A DNA stretch of 64,000 bases, taken from assembly GCF_000013365.1 (NCBI RefSeq), contig NC_007778.1:2294001-2358000 (forward strand), read 5' to 3'. Positions 37,334-45,967 of the stretch are shown here, one piece after another. Both the position numbers and the translations under genes were made by a program. The number at the start of each line of letters is the position of its first letter. Position 1 is the first letter of the stretch. The notes under the pieces are model-generated. The model saw only the letters and a list, made by a program, of their open reading frames with translations, had not been told where the DNA came from and did not search any database. This DNA comes from Rhodopseudomonas palustris HaA2. GTDB lineage: Bacteria; Pseudomonadota; Alphaproteobacteria; Rhizobiales; Xanthobacteraceae.

Positions 37334-39652
37334 ATGGCCGAAAAGAAAGTATTTGGATACGCGGACAAGATTTCGGTCAAGCCCGGCGACGACATCTCGT
37401 TCTTCGTGCACGCCGATGGCACCGACGTCGTCGACGCGCAGCTGGTGCGACTGATCCATGGCGACGCGCATCCGGCCGGACCGGGCTATCGGGAGGAGGA
37501 GATCGCCTGCGAAGCCAACGGGGTGTGGCGGGTTCGCAAGCAGTTCACCCAGGTCGGCTCGTTTCTCACCGTGGCCGATCCGGAACAGCGCCTCGCGCCG
37601 AACGGCAGCTTCAGTCTCTGTATCTTCGTGCATCCGAACAGCCCGGGCGGCGGCCGACGGCAATGCCTGCTCGGCAAGTGGGACGCGTTCGGCAACCGTG
37701 GCTACGGTTTGTGGCTCAACCCGGACGGCTTTCTCGAATTCGGCTTCGGCGACGGCCACGAGGTCGACTATCTCGACGCCGAAGTGCCGGTTCTGAAGAA
37801 CAACTGGTACTTCGTCGCGGCGACGTTCGACGCAACGACCGGCGTGGCGACGCTGTATCAGGAGGGGGTAGCGACCCGCTATAACTCGCTGCTGAGCAAG
37901 GTCGCCAATGTCGACTTCCGCTCGCATGTGCGCGAGACGTTGCGATTCCGCCCGGTCAATCCGCCGGACGTGCCGTTCCTGCTCGCGGGCGCGCGGGATC
38001 ATCACACGCTGCGCGGCGATTTCGTCACCCAATGCCTGAACGGCAAACTGGACCGGCCCGCGGTGTTCGATCGGGTGCTGACGCATGACGAACTCGACCG
38101 CTATCGCGACACCGGGCTGGCGCCGCAGAATGGCCTGCTGGCCTATTGGGACACGGCGCAGGGCTACACCGCGCAGGGCATCGGCGATCGGGTCATCGAT
38201 GTCGGGCCCTATGGATTGCACGCCGAGGGCTACAATCGCCCGGTGCGCGCGCAGACCGGGTTCAACTGGCAGGGCCGCGACGACTGCTTCCGGCTCGCGC
38301 CCGAGCAATATGGTGGCATCGAGTTTCACGACGATGCCATCATCGATTGCAAGTGGGAGCTGACGCGGTCGATCAAGCTGCCGGATCTGCGCAGCGGCGC
38401 CTATGCGTTCCGGCTGCGCACCGGCGACGCCAAGGGCATGCGCGAGGAATACATCGTGTTCTTCGTCCGCTCCGTCGCGCCGAAAGCGCCGATTCTGTTT
38501 CTGGTGCCGACGGGCAGCTACCTGGCCTATGCCAACGAGCATCTCAGTTTCGACGCTGAGATCATGCAGCCGCTCGCCGGACAATCACCGATCCTCTCCG
38601 AGGTCGACATCGAATTGTACCAGACCGCCGAGTTCGGTCTGTCGCTGTACGACCATCACGCCGATGGCGCAGGCGTCTGCTACAGCACCTATCGCCGGCC
38701 GATCCTGAATATGCGTCCGAAGGCGCGGATGTCGTCGATGGGCGTGACCTGGCAGTTCCCGGCGGATCTGTCGATCATCGCCTGGCTCGAGCACATGGGC
38801 TACGACTACGATTTGACGACCGACGAGGATCTGCATCGGGAGGGGGCCGATGCGCTGAAGCCGTACAATGTGGTGCTGAGCGGGACGCATCCGGAATACA
38901 CCTCGGAAGCGATGCTCGATGCCACCGAAGACTACATCGCCGCCGGCGGCCGGTTCATCTATCTCGGCGGCAACGGCTTCTATTGGAACGTCGGCTACCA
39001 CAGCGATGATCCGTGGTGCATGGAAGTGCGGAAGCTGAATTCCGGCATGCGGGCATGGCAGGCGCGCCCCGGCGAGTACTATCTGGCGACGACCGGTCAG
39101 AAGAGCGGCCTGTGGAAGGATCTCGGGCGGCCGCCGCAGAAGATCTTCGGCGTCGGCTTCATCTCGGAAGGTTTCGATTCGGCGCGGCCGTTCCGGCGGA
39201 TGCCGGATAGCTGGCATCGCCGCGTGTCATGGATTATGGACGGCATCGAGGGCGAGATCATCGGCGATTTCGGTCTGGCGCAGGGCGCCGCCGGCGGCAT
39301 CGAGATTGATCGCTACGATCTGACGCTCGGCACCCCGCCGCATTCGCTGATCGTCGCCTCTTCCGGCGGACACAGCGACAACTATCAGACAGTGGTGGAG
39401 GAGGTGCTCTATCCCTATCCAGGGCTGTCCGGATCGCACGACTATCGTGTGCGGGCCGACATGGTCTATTTCACGGCTCCGAATGACGGCGCGGTGTTTT
39501 CGACCGGATCGATCGCCTTCAGTCAATCTTTGCCGTACCAGAATTTCGACAACAACGTATCGCGCCTGCTGGCGAACGTCGTCACGGCATTCAGCAAGCC
39601 GGGGAAACTGCCGGGTTGGGCGTGGTCGGCCGAGGAAAAGCAATGGCGATGA
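37334..39652 (+). CDS. N,N-dimethylformamidase large (beta) subunit-like protein
   Basis: The 772-residue soluble protein has a beta-rich N-terminal domain and a LamG/concanavalin-like region (SFSLCIFVHPNSPGG...KNNWYFVAATFDATTGVATLYQEG, ~100-190). A catalytic region (~380-770) includes SIIAWLEHMGYDYDLTTDEDLHREG, YIAAGGRFIYLGGNGFYWNV and the closing GAVFSTGSIAFSQSLPYQNFDNNVSRLLANVV. This is the layout of the DMFase beta subunit, which hydrolyses dimethylformamide to dimethylamine and formate using a mononuclear iron held by two Tyr and a Glu. I could not place those ligands with certainty. The upstream ABC transporter probably imports the substrate. Confidence 0.83.
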   Translation: MAEKKVFGYADKISVKPGDDISFFVHADGTDVVDAQLVRLIHGDAHPAGPGYREEEIACEANGVWRVRKQFTQVGSFLTVADPEQRLAPNGSFSLCIFVHPNSPGGGRRQCLLGKWDAFGNRGYGLWLNPDGFLEFGFGDGHEVDYLDAEVPVLKNNWYFVAATFDATTGVATLYQEGVATRYNSLLSKVANVDFRSHVRETLRFRPVNPPDVPFLLAGARDHHTLRGDFVTQCLNGKLDRPAVFDRVLTHDELDRYRDTGLAPQNGLLAYWDTAQGYTAQGIGDRVIDVGPYGLHAEGYNRPVRAQTGFNWQGRDDCFRLAPEQYGGIEFHDDAIIDCKWELTRSIKLPDLRSGAYAFRLRTGDAKGMREEYIVFFVRSVAPKAPILFLVPTGSYLAYANEHLSFDAEIMQPLAGQSPILSEVDIELYQTAEFGLSLYDHHADGAGVCYSTYRRPILNMRPKARMSSMGVTWQFPADLSIIAWLEHMGYDYDLTTDEDLHREGADALKPYNVVLSGTHPEYTSEAMLDATEDYIAAGGRFIYLGGNGFYWNVGYHSDDPWCMEVRKLNSGMRAWQARPGEYYLATTGQKSGLWKDLGRPPQKIFGVGFISEGFDSARPFRRMPDSWHRRVSWIMDGIEGEIIGDFGLAQGAAGGIEIDRYDLTLGTPPHSLIVASSGGHSDNYQTVVEEVLYPYPGLSGSHDYRVRADMVYFTAPNDGAVFSTGSIAFSQSLPYQNFDNNVSRLLANVVTAFSKPGKLPGWAWSAEEKQWR

Positions 39653-39747
39653 GTCCGCCGGGCCGGTGAATTTGGGGAGTTGCGGTGGCGTACTCCGCCG
39701 CAAACAGCGGCGATCTGTCGCGCGAGGCAAGGGTCGGTCGTGTTATC

Positions 39748-41679
39748 TCAGTCGACTGCACTGCCGTTCGCGGCCCGTGTCGCGCTGATGCCCAATGCCT
39801 TGATCCGCGACGCCAGCGTCGTCGGCTTGAGGTCGAGCATCGCCGCTGCGCCGTCGTCGCCGAACACTTTGCCGTTGCACGCGCGTAGCGCGGCGACGAT
39901 GTTGGCGCGCTCGAGATCGCGCAGCTCCGCGGCGGTCATCACCGCGGGTCGCGTTTCGGATTTCTGCCGGCCGGCGTTCGGCGCGGGATGGTGGCCGGAC
40001 GGCTCCGGCAAATCGATCCGCAGCCGCCCGTTCTGTGCCAGGATGGTGGCGCGCTCGATCACGTTCTGCAATTCGCGGACGTTCCCCGGCCACTCGTAGC
40101 GCATCAGCCGCCGCACGTCGCCCTGCGACAGCCGCAGTCCGGATTTCAGCTCGCGCCGCTCGCTGGCGAGGAAGTGCTGCGCCAGCAACGGAATATCCTC
40201 GCGGCGATCGCGTAGCGGCACCGACTCGATCGGAAACACGTTGAGCCGGAAGTACAGATCCTCGCGGAAACGGCCGCGCTGCACCTCCTGCTTCAGGTCG
40301 CGATTGGTGGCGGCGATCAGCCGGACGTCGACATTGCGGGTGCGCTCGTCGCCGACCCGCTCGAAATTGCCCTCCTGCAGCACGCGCAGCAGCTTGCCCT
40401 GCAGCTCCAGCGGGATCTCGCCTATCTCGTCGAGGAACAGCGTGCCGCCGTCGGCCAGCTCGAACCGGCCGATGCGGTCGCGCACCGCCCCGGTGAAGGC
40501 GCCGCGGGTGTGGCCGAAGAATTCGCTCTCGAACAATTCGCGCGGAATCGCGGCGCAATTGACCCGGATCAGCGGCCGGCCGCTGCGGGTGCTGGCGTCG
40601 TGGATGGCGCGCGCGATCAGTTCCTTGCCGGTGCCGGATTCGCCGGTGATCAGCACCGCGGCGGTGGTCGGCGCCACCAGCTTGACCTGGCGCAGCGTGG
40701 TCTGGATCGCTTCGCTCTGGCCGATGATGCCGCGCGGATTGGTCTCGATCCGGATCTCTTCCTGCAAGTAATCGTTCTCGAGCTGCAGCCGCTCGCGCAG
40801 CCGGTCGACTTCGGCGAGCGCGGCATGCAGCTTCTCGTCGGCCTCGCGGCGCTGGCTCACGTCGCGAAACACCACGACGGCGCCGACGATCACGCCGCTG
40901 CGGTCGCGGATCGGCGTCGAGGTGTACTCGACCCACACCGGCTTGCCGTCCTTGCGCCAGAACACTTCGCCGTCGACGGTGTGCACCGCGCCGTCGCGGA
41001 ACGCGGCGTAGATCGGGCAGTCGTGGTCGGCGTAGGGACGGCCGTCGTGATGGGTGTGGTGCATCACGGCGTGGATCGACCGACCGACCAGCTCCTCGGC
41101 CGACCAGCCGAGCATCCGTTCCGCCGCCGGGTTGACGAAGGTGGCGCGGCCCTCGGCGTTGACGCCGTAGATGCCTTCGCCGGCAGCGCGCAGGATCAAC
41201 TGGTTCTCGCGCTCGATATCCTCGAACACCCGCTCGACCCGCTGCCACGCCGGCAGTCCGTCGCGCATGTAATCGTCGGCCGCTGCGTCGATATGGCGGC
41301 GGCGGCGCTGCTCGAGGTCGCTCATCGTCAGCAGCAGCAGTGTGCGCCCGCGAGATTGCAGCGCCCGGCCGGCATATTCGACCCGCAATGGCGTGCCGGC
41401 GCCATGGTTCGGCGTCAGCGCGTGGGTCCAATAGCTGCCGCGGTCGAACACCGCCTGGGTGAATACGATCAGCGCCGGGAATTGCCGGTCGTGCAGCGCG
41501 CTGATCCGGGTCTGCAGCAACGTGGCGCGGTCGTAGCCGAGCAGGGCGCAGGCCGCGGGATTGACCTCGAGGATCTGGTCGGCGGCCGGATCGAGCAACA
41601 GCGCCGCCTCGATCAGCCCGTCGAAGGCCTCCGCGCGCAGATCGGTGTCGGTTGCGGAAAAGGGTACCGGCAGATCCAC
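39748..41679 (-). CDS. PAS-domain sigma54-dependent transcriptional activator
   Basis: Two PAS domains come first ([19 protein letters not shown] and [31 protein letters not shown]), the second with a [23 protein letters not shown] insertion. A coiled coil, a complete AAA+ domain (Walker A GESGTGKE, sigma54-contact loop GAFTGA, Walker [12 protein letters not shown], sensor [11 protein letters not shown]) and a Fis-type HTH ([22 protein letters not shown]) follow. I place the start at GTG 41679, behind GGAG (41686-41689). A TTG at 41742 would add 21 residues but lacks a ribosome-binding site and overlaps palindromes. It diverges from the cyanate operon, which has a -24/-12 promoter, and converges on the DMFase gene. 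Confidence 0.9.
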   Translation of the reverse strand: MDLPVPFSATDTDLRAEAFDGLIEAALLLDPAADQILEVNPAACALLGYDRATLLQTRISALHDRQFPALIVFTQAVFDRGSYWTHALTPNHGAGTPLRVEYAGRALQSRGRTLLLLTMSDLEQRRRRHIDAAADDYMRDGLPAWQRVERVFEDIERENQLILRAAGEGIYGVNAEGRATFVNPAAERMLGWSAEELVGRSIHAVMHHTHHDGRPYADHDCPIYAAFRDGAVHTVDGEVFWRKDGKPVWVEYTSTPIRDRSGVIVGAVVVFRDVSQRREADEKLHAALAEVDRLRERLQLENDYLQEEIRIETNPRGIIGQSEAIQTTLRQVKLVAPTTAAVLITGESGTGKELIARAIHDASTRSGRPLIRVNCAAIPRELFESEFFGHTRGAFTGAVRDRIGRFELADGGTLFLDEIGEIPLELQGKLLRVLQEGNFERVGDERTRNVDVRLIAATNRDLKQEVQRGRFREDLYFRLNVFPIESVPLRDRREDIPLLAQHFLASERRELKSGLRLSQGDVRRLMRYEWPGNVRELQNVIERATILAQNGRLRIDLPEPSGHHPAPNAGRQKSETRPAVMTAAELRDLERANIVAALRACNGKVFGDDGAAAMLDLKPTTLASRIKALGISATRAANGSAVD

Positions 41680-41688
41680 CACTTGCTC

Positions 41689-41738
41689 CGAGATCTCGTA
41701 ATTCGACTCCGAAAAATCGTATACTACGAGATTTCGTA
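41689..41738. promoter_or_regulatory. Paired palindromic sites, candidate enhancer (UAS) for the sigma54 activator
   Basis: CGAGATCTCGTA (41689-41700) and CGAGATTTCGTA (41727-41738) match at 11 of 12 bases and start 38 bases apart. Each contains an inverted repeat (CGAGATCTCG; CTACGA-GATT-TCGTAG at 41724-41739). They lie about 60-120 bases before the -24/-12 promoter, the usual distance for an enhancer-binding protein. Confidence 0.65.
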
Positions 41739-41794
41739 GCAAACAAGTCGGCGAGCCTGTCGCCGTTTGAAGGCGAAGGTCCCGAAAGCCGAGC

Positions 41795-41810
41795 TGGCAT
41801 GCTCCTTGCG
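41795..41810 (+). promoter_or_regulatory. Sigma54 (-24/-12) promoter of the cyanate operon
   Basis: TGGCATGCTCCTTGCG fits the TGGCAC-N5-TTGCA consensus, with GG and GC exactly 10 bases apart. Transcription would start near 41821, giving a ~20-base leader that contains the ribosome-binding site AGGAGGT directly before the ATG at 41842. The divergent gene encodes a sigma54 activator. Confidence 0.82.
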
Positions 41811-41841
41811 TTAGATCTGATCAAACAGCGCAGGAGGTCTC

Positions 41842-43230
41842 ATGTCCACGTTCGACAATCCGTTCGATCCCAACCGTCGCCTCACCGCAGGCGGATGTAG
41901 CTGCGGCCGGCACGTCAACGAAGCCGAACATGCGGCGGATCCGTCGTCGGCGCTGCAGCCGACAATGCTGGAGAGCGACGACAAGAAGTTCGAGGGCGTG
42001 GTCGCCTCCGCGGTGATGCGGGCGATGTTTCCGCAAGACGCCTCGCGGCGCGCCTTTCTGAAATCGGTCGGCGCCGCAACCGCTCTGGCGGCGATCTCGC
42101 AGTTCTTTCCGCTACAGACCGCCACCGAGGCGTTCGCCTCCGGCGGTCCGCTGGAGAAGAAGGACCTCAAGGTCGGCTTCATCCCGATCACCTGCGCCAC
42201 GCCGATCATCATGGCCGCCCCGATGGGGTTCTATTCGAAATACAGCCTCAACGTCGAAGTCATCAAGACCGCGGGTTGGGCGGTGATCCGCGACAAGACC
42301 ATCAACAAGGAATACGACGCCGCGCACATGCTGTCGCCGATGCCGCTCGCCATCACCATGGGCGTCGGCTCGAATCCGATCCCCTACACCATGCCGGCGG
42401 TCGAGAACATCAACGGCCAGGCCATCACTTTGGCGATGAAGCACAAGGACAAGCGCAATCCGAAGGATTGGAAGGGATTCAAATTCGCGGTCCCGTTCGA
42501 CTATTCGATGCACAACTATCTGCTGCGCTATTATCTCGCCGAACACGGCCTCGATCCCGACGTCGACGTGCAGATCCGCGCGGTGCCGCCGCCGGAAATG
42601 GTCGCCAATCTGCGCGCCGACAATATCGACGGCTATCTCGCGCCCGACCCGATGAACCAGCGCGCGGTGTATGACGGCGTCGGCTTTATCCACATCCTGA
42701 CCAAGGAGATCTGGGACGGCCACCCGTGCTGCGCCTTCGCCGCGTCGAAGGAATTCGTCACCACGATGCCCAACACCTACGGCGCGCTCTTGAAATCGAT
42801 CATCGAGGCCACCGCCTACGCCCACAAGCCGGAGAACCGCAAGGAGATCGCCGCCGCGATCGCGCCGGCCAACTACCTGAACCAGCCCGCGATCGTGCTG
42901 GAGCAGATCCTCACCGGCACCTATGCGGACGGCCTCGGCAACATCATCAAGCAGCCGAACCGGATCGACTTCGACCCGTTCCCCTGGCAGTCCTTCGCGG
43001 TCTGGATCATGACCCAGATGAAGCGCTGGGGACAGGTCAAGGGCGACGTCGACTACAAGGCGATCGCCGAGCAGGTCTATCTGGCGACCGACACCGCGAA
43101 ACTGATGAAGGAAGCGGGCCTCACCCCGCCGACCACGACCTCGCGGTCGTTCTCGGTGATGGGCAAGTCGTTCGACGGCTCGAATCCGGAAGAATATCTC
43201 GCGAGCTTCAAGATCAAGAAGGCCTCGTGA
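41842..43230 (+). CDS. cynA: Cyanate/nitrate-type ABC transporter substrate-binding protein
   Basis: The 462-residue NrtA/CynA/CmpA-family receptor reads KKDLKVGFIPITCATPIIMAAPMGFYSKYSLNVEVIKTAGWAVIRDKTINKEYDAAHMLSPMPLAITMG. A twin-arginine signal (SRRAFLKSVGAATALAAISQFFP) starts at residue 68, after an unusual 67-residue N-terminal extension containing CSCGRH. That places the Tat motif far from the N-terminus, yet the ribosome-binding site AGGAGGT clearly marks ATG 41842. Linkage to cyanase suggests cyanate as ligand, but nitrate or nitrite cannot be excluded. Confidence 0.85.
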   Translation: MSTFDNPFDPNRRLTAGGCSCGRHVNEAEHAADPSSALQPTMLESDDKKFEGVVASAVMRAMFPQDASRRAFLKSVGAATALAAISQFFPLQTATEAFASGGPLEKKDLKVGFIPITCATPIIMAAPMGFYSKYSLNVEVIKTAGWAVIRDKTINKEYDAAHMLSPMPLAITMGVGSNPIPYTMPAVENINGQAITLAMKHKDKRNPKDWKGFKFAVPFDYSMHNYLLRYYLAEHGLDPDVDVQIRAVPPPEMVANLRADNIDGYLAPDPMNQRAVYDGVGFIHILTKEIWDGHPCCAFAASKEFVTTMPNTYGALLKSIIEATAYAHKPENRKEIAAAIAPANYLNQPAIVLEQILTGTYADGLGNIIKQPNRIDFDPFPWQSFAVWIMTQMKRWGQVKGDVDYKAIAEQVYLATDTAKLMKEAGLTPPTTTSRSFSVMGKSFDGSNPEEYLASFKIKKAS

Positions 43231-43348
43231 TGGCCGGGGATGCGCTCCCTGCTATTCCAGCACGCGCGCGCGGACGATTCCGCGCGGTGAGCCGGGCGAG
43301 GGGGCGCATCCTCGTTGCGAAATCATCGTTCCATTCCTTCATGCCGCC

Positions 43349-43373
43349 TCTCTCCCGGCGAGCGGGAGAGAGC
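43349..43373 (+). repeat. Perfect hairpin between the receptor and permease genes
   Basis: CTCTCTCCCG (43349-43358) pairs with CGGGAGAGAG (43364-43373) around the loop GCGAG, in the 154-base gap inside the operon. No T-run follows. Such hairpins often protect the upstream receptor mRNA, giving more receptor than channel. It may also be a dispersed repeat. Confidence 0.7.
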
Positions 43374-43384
43374 AGAGAGTCCTC

Positions 43385-44224
43385 ATGACGAAGTCCCTTC
43401 GCATTCGTGCAGCCGTGGTCTCGCTGGTGATCTTCGCGGCCTTCATCGGCGCCTGGCATCTGGCGACGCGCGGCACCGGCGCCGTGGCCCAGATGAGTCC
43501 GGAATACGCCGCGCTGATGGGCGCGACAGCGACCCAGGGCAAATCGGCGATGCCGGGTCCGCTCGACGTCGGCGCCAAGCTCTGGGAGCACATCCAGCGG
43601 CCGTTCTACGACAACGGCCCCAACGATAAGGGGCTCGGCATCCAGCTCGGCTATTCGATCGCGCGGGTGGCGATCGGCTATCTGATCGCGGTCGCGGTGG
43701 CGATCCCGCTCGGCTTCCTGATCGGGATGTCGCCGCTGATGAACAAGGCGCTCGACCCGTTCATTCAGGTGCTGAAGCCGATCTCGCCGCTCGCCTGGAT
43801 GCCGCTGGCGCTCTACACGATCAAGGATTCGAGCCTGTCGGCGATCTTCGTGATCTTCATCTGCTCGGTGTGGCCGATGCTGCTCAACACCGCGTTCGGC
43901 GTCGCCTCGGTGCGCAAGGAGTGGATCAACGTCGCGCGCACGCTGGAAGTCGGCAACGTGCGGCGCGCCTTCACCGTGATCCTGCCGGCGGCGGCGCCGA
44001 CCATCCTCACCGGCATGCGGATCTCGATCGGCATCGCCTGGCTGGTGATCGTCGCCGCCGAGATGTTAGTAGGGGGTACGGGTATTGGGTACTTCGTCTG
44101 GAACGAATGGAATAATTTGTCGATCGTGAATGTGATCATTGCGATCCTGCTGATCGGGGTGGTGGGGATGCTGCTCGACCAGATCCTGGCGCGGTTCACC
44201 CGCATGGTCACGTTTCCGGAGTGA
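43385..44224 (+). CDS. cynB: Cyanate/nitrate-type ABC transporter permease
   Basis: The 279-residue permease has six helices and the EAA-loop region NVARTLEVGNVRRAFTVILPAAAPTILTGMRISIGIAWLVIVAAEMLVGGTGIGYFVWNEWNNLSIVNVIIAI, which is diagnostic of the NrtB/SsuC/TauC family. A periplasmic segment between the first two helices (~25-90) is longer than in SsuC, as in nitrate and cyanate systems. The ATPase gene follows almost immediately. Confidence 0.9.
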   Translation: MTKSLRIRAAVVSLVIFAAFIGAWHLATRGTGAVAQMSPEYAALMGATATQGKSAMPGPLDVGAKLWEHIQRPFYDNGPNDKGLGIQLGYSIARVAIGYLIAVAVAIPLGFLIGMSPLMNKALDPFIQVLKPISPLAWMPLALYTIKDSSLSAIFVIFICSVWPMLLNTAFGVASVRKEWINVARTLEVGNVRRAFTVILPAAAPTILTGMRISIGIAWLVIVAAEMLVGGTGIGYFVWNEWNNLSIVNVIIAILLIGVVGMLLDQILARFTRMVTFPE

Positions 44225-44229
44225 GCGCG

Positions 44230-45147
44230 ATGATCGACAAGTTCATTTCGATCGAGGGCATCGCCAAGCGCTATCCCGGCGCGGCCGGCGCCGGCGACAC
44301 CACGATCTTCGAGAACCTCTGGTTGTCGCTGCCGCGCGGCGAGTTCGGCTGCGTCATCGGCCATTCCGGCTGCGGCAAGACCACGGTGCTCAACATCCTC
44401 GCCGGGCTCGACGCGCCCAGCGAAGGCGCGGTGATCGTCGACGGCCAGGCGATCGAGGGCACCAGCCTCGACCGCGCGGTGATCTTCCAGAGCCACGCGC
44501 TGCTGCCGTGGCGCACGGTGATGGGCAACGTCGCCTATGCGGTGAGTTCGAAATGGCGCAAATGGGACAAGGCGCGCGTCCGCGCCCACGCCCAGCAATT
44601 CATCGACCTCGTCGGCCTGACCGGTTCGGAGCACAAGCGGCCCTCGGAACTGTCCGGCGGCATGAAACAGCGCGTCGGCATCGCCCGCGCGCTGAGCATC
44701 ACGCCGAAGATCATGCTGATGGACGAGCCGTTCTCGGCGCTCGACGCGCTGACCCGCGGCTCGCTGCAGGACGAGGTCCGCCGGATCTGTCTGGAGACCG
44801 GCCAGACCACCTTCATGATCACCCACGACGTCGACGAGGCGATGTATCTCGCCGATAAAATCTTCCTCATGACCAACGGCCCCGGCGCCGTGGTGGCGGA
44901 GATCGTCGAGAACCCGCTGCCGAAGGATCGCGCAAGGATCGATCTGCACCGGCATCCTTATTACTACGCGCTGCGCAACCACATCGTCGACTTCCTGGTG
45001 ACGCGCAGCAAGACCTTCGCCGCCGCCAATCCGAACCACGATCCGCTCGCCGTGCCGGTGGTGCGCCCCGGCCTCGGCGAACCCGCTCTGGTGCCGGCCG
45101 CGAACGGCGCCGGCGCGTCGGCTCCGGCGCAGCTCCGCGCGCGCTGA
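44230..45147 (+). CDS. cynD: Cyanate/nitrate-type ABC transporter ATPase
   Basis: The 305-residue ATPase has Walker A GHSGCGKTTV, Q-loop IFQSHALLPWRTV, signature ELSGGMKQRVGIARAL, Walker B ILMDEPFSALDALTR and the H-loop MITHDVDEA. The C-terminal ~45 residues after the ATPase core are Ala/Pro-rich. ATG 44230 is spaced properly from GGAG (44217-44220). A GTG at 44221 overlapping the permease stop is possible. It completes the receptor-permease-ATPase set feeding cyanase. Confidence 0.9.
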   Translation: MIDKFISIEGIAKRYPGAAGAGDTTIFENLWLSLPRGEFGCVIGHSGCGKTTVLNILAGLDAPSEGAVIVDGQAIEGTSLDRAVIFQSHALLPWRTVMGNVAYAVSSKWRKWDKARVRAHAQQFIDLVGLTGSEHKRPSELSGGMKQRVGIARALSITPKIMLMDEPFSALDALTRGSLQDEVRRICLETGQTTFMITHDVDEAMYLADKIFLMTNGPGAVVAEIVENPLPKDRARIDLHRHPYYYALRNHIVDFLVTRSKTFAAANPNHDPLAVPVVRPGLGEPALVPAANGAGASAPAQLRAR

Positions 45148-45189
45148 CGCCATCCTCTTTCATCATCACCACCTCACGGAGAACTCATC

Positions 45190-45678
45190 ATGAAGCGTGC
45201 GCAACTCACCGAAAAGCTCGTCGATCTCAAGCGCGAGAAAGGCTGGACCTGGAAGTACATCTGCGAAAAGATCGGCGGCCATTCCGAAGTGCTGGTGGTC
45301 GGCGCCATCCTCGGCCAGATGAAGCTGACCAAGCCGCAGGCCGCCGCCGCCGGCGAATTGTTCGGCCTGTCCAAGGTCGAGATCGCGATGCTCAACGAGG
45401 TGCCGATGCGCGGCGAGGGCATCACCATGCCGCCGACCGATCCCTTGATCTATCGCTTCTACGAACTGGTGATGATCAACGGCCCGGCCTGGAAGGCGCT
45501 GATCGAAGAGGAATTCGGCGACGGCATCATGTCGGCGATCGATTTCGACATGGTGATGGACCGCCTGCCCAACCCCAAGGGCGACCGCGTCAAGATCACG
45601 ATGTCGGGCAAGTTCCTGCCCTACAAATACTACGGCGCGACCGGCAACAACCAGGAATACGGCTTCAAGGAGGAGTGA
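45190..45678 (+). CDS. cynS: Cyanase (cyanate hydratase)
   Basis: The enzyme catalyses cyanate + bicarbonate to ammonia and CO2 via carbamate. The 162-residue protein has an N-terminal helical DNA-binding-like domain and the catalytic C-terminal domain PTDPLIYRFYELVMINGPAWKALIEEEFGDGIMSAIDF. This contains the counterparts of E. coli Arg96, Glu99 (YRFYE) and Ser122 (MSAIDF). The C-terminus (YKYYGATGNNQEYGFKEE) is ~10 residues longer than the E. coli enzyme. No carbonic anhydrase gene (cynT) is present nearby, so bicarbonate must come from elsewhere. Confidence 0.95.
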   Translation: MKRAQLTEKLVDLKREKGWTWKYICEKIGGHSEVLVVGAILGQMKLTKPQAAAAGELFGLSKVEIAMLNEVPMRGEGITMPPTDPLIYRFYELVMINGPAWKALIEEEFGDGIMSAIDFDMVMDRLPNPKGDRVKITMSGKFLPYKYYGATGNNQEYGFKEE

Positions 45679-45720
45679 GGCGGACTCGCTGCGTCGCGAC
45701 CGACCACAGTTCAATGCATC

Positions 45721-45743
45721 ATGCCCGGCCTCGTGCCGGGCAT
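45721..45743. repeat. Palindromic repeat after cynS
   Basis: ATGCCCGGC (45721-45729) pairs with GCCGGGCAT (45735-45743), loop CTCGT, followed by TTGACGTTTT. The core resembles the second hairpin of the element inside uvrD. A further GGCCGGGACGAGGCCCGATGAC follows at about 45779-45800. It lies ~40 bases after the cynS stop and could also act as a terminator. Confidence 0.7.
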
Positions 45744-45967
45744 TGACGTTTTGGCCTTGCAGTGCAGTAAGGCGTGGTGGCCGGGACGAGGCCCGATGAC
45801 GGGTTGATGGAGACGGGCGCCGACAGCCCACGGCGGGCCACCTCGACCTCTCGGCTCTCGTCCTTGCGAAAATCGCATGCCGATGCGACGCCGAGCCCAC
45901 ATCTCGGTCGCGGCCGGACATGTATGGTCGCCGGCAGAATCTCGCCGACTCCCCATCGTGGACAGCC

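Noticed and set aside
43231-43384. The gap hairpin as a rho-independent terminator inside the cyanate operon
   Set aside because: No T-run follows, and the downstream permease and ATPase need expression with the receptor. An mRNA-processing role is more likely.
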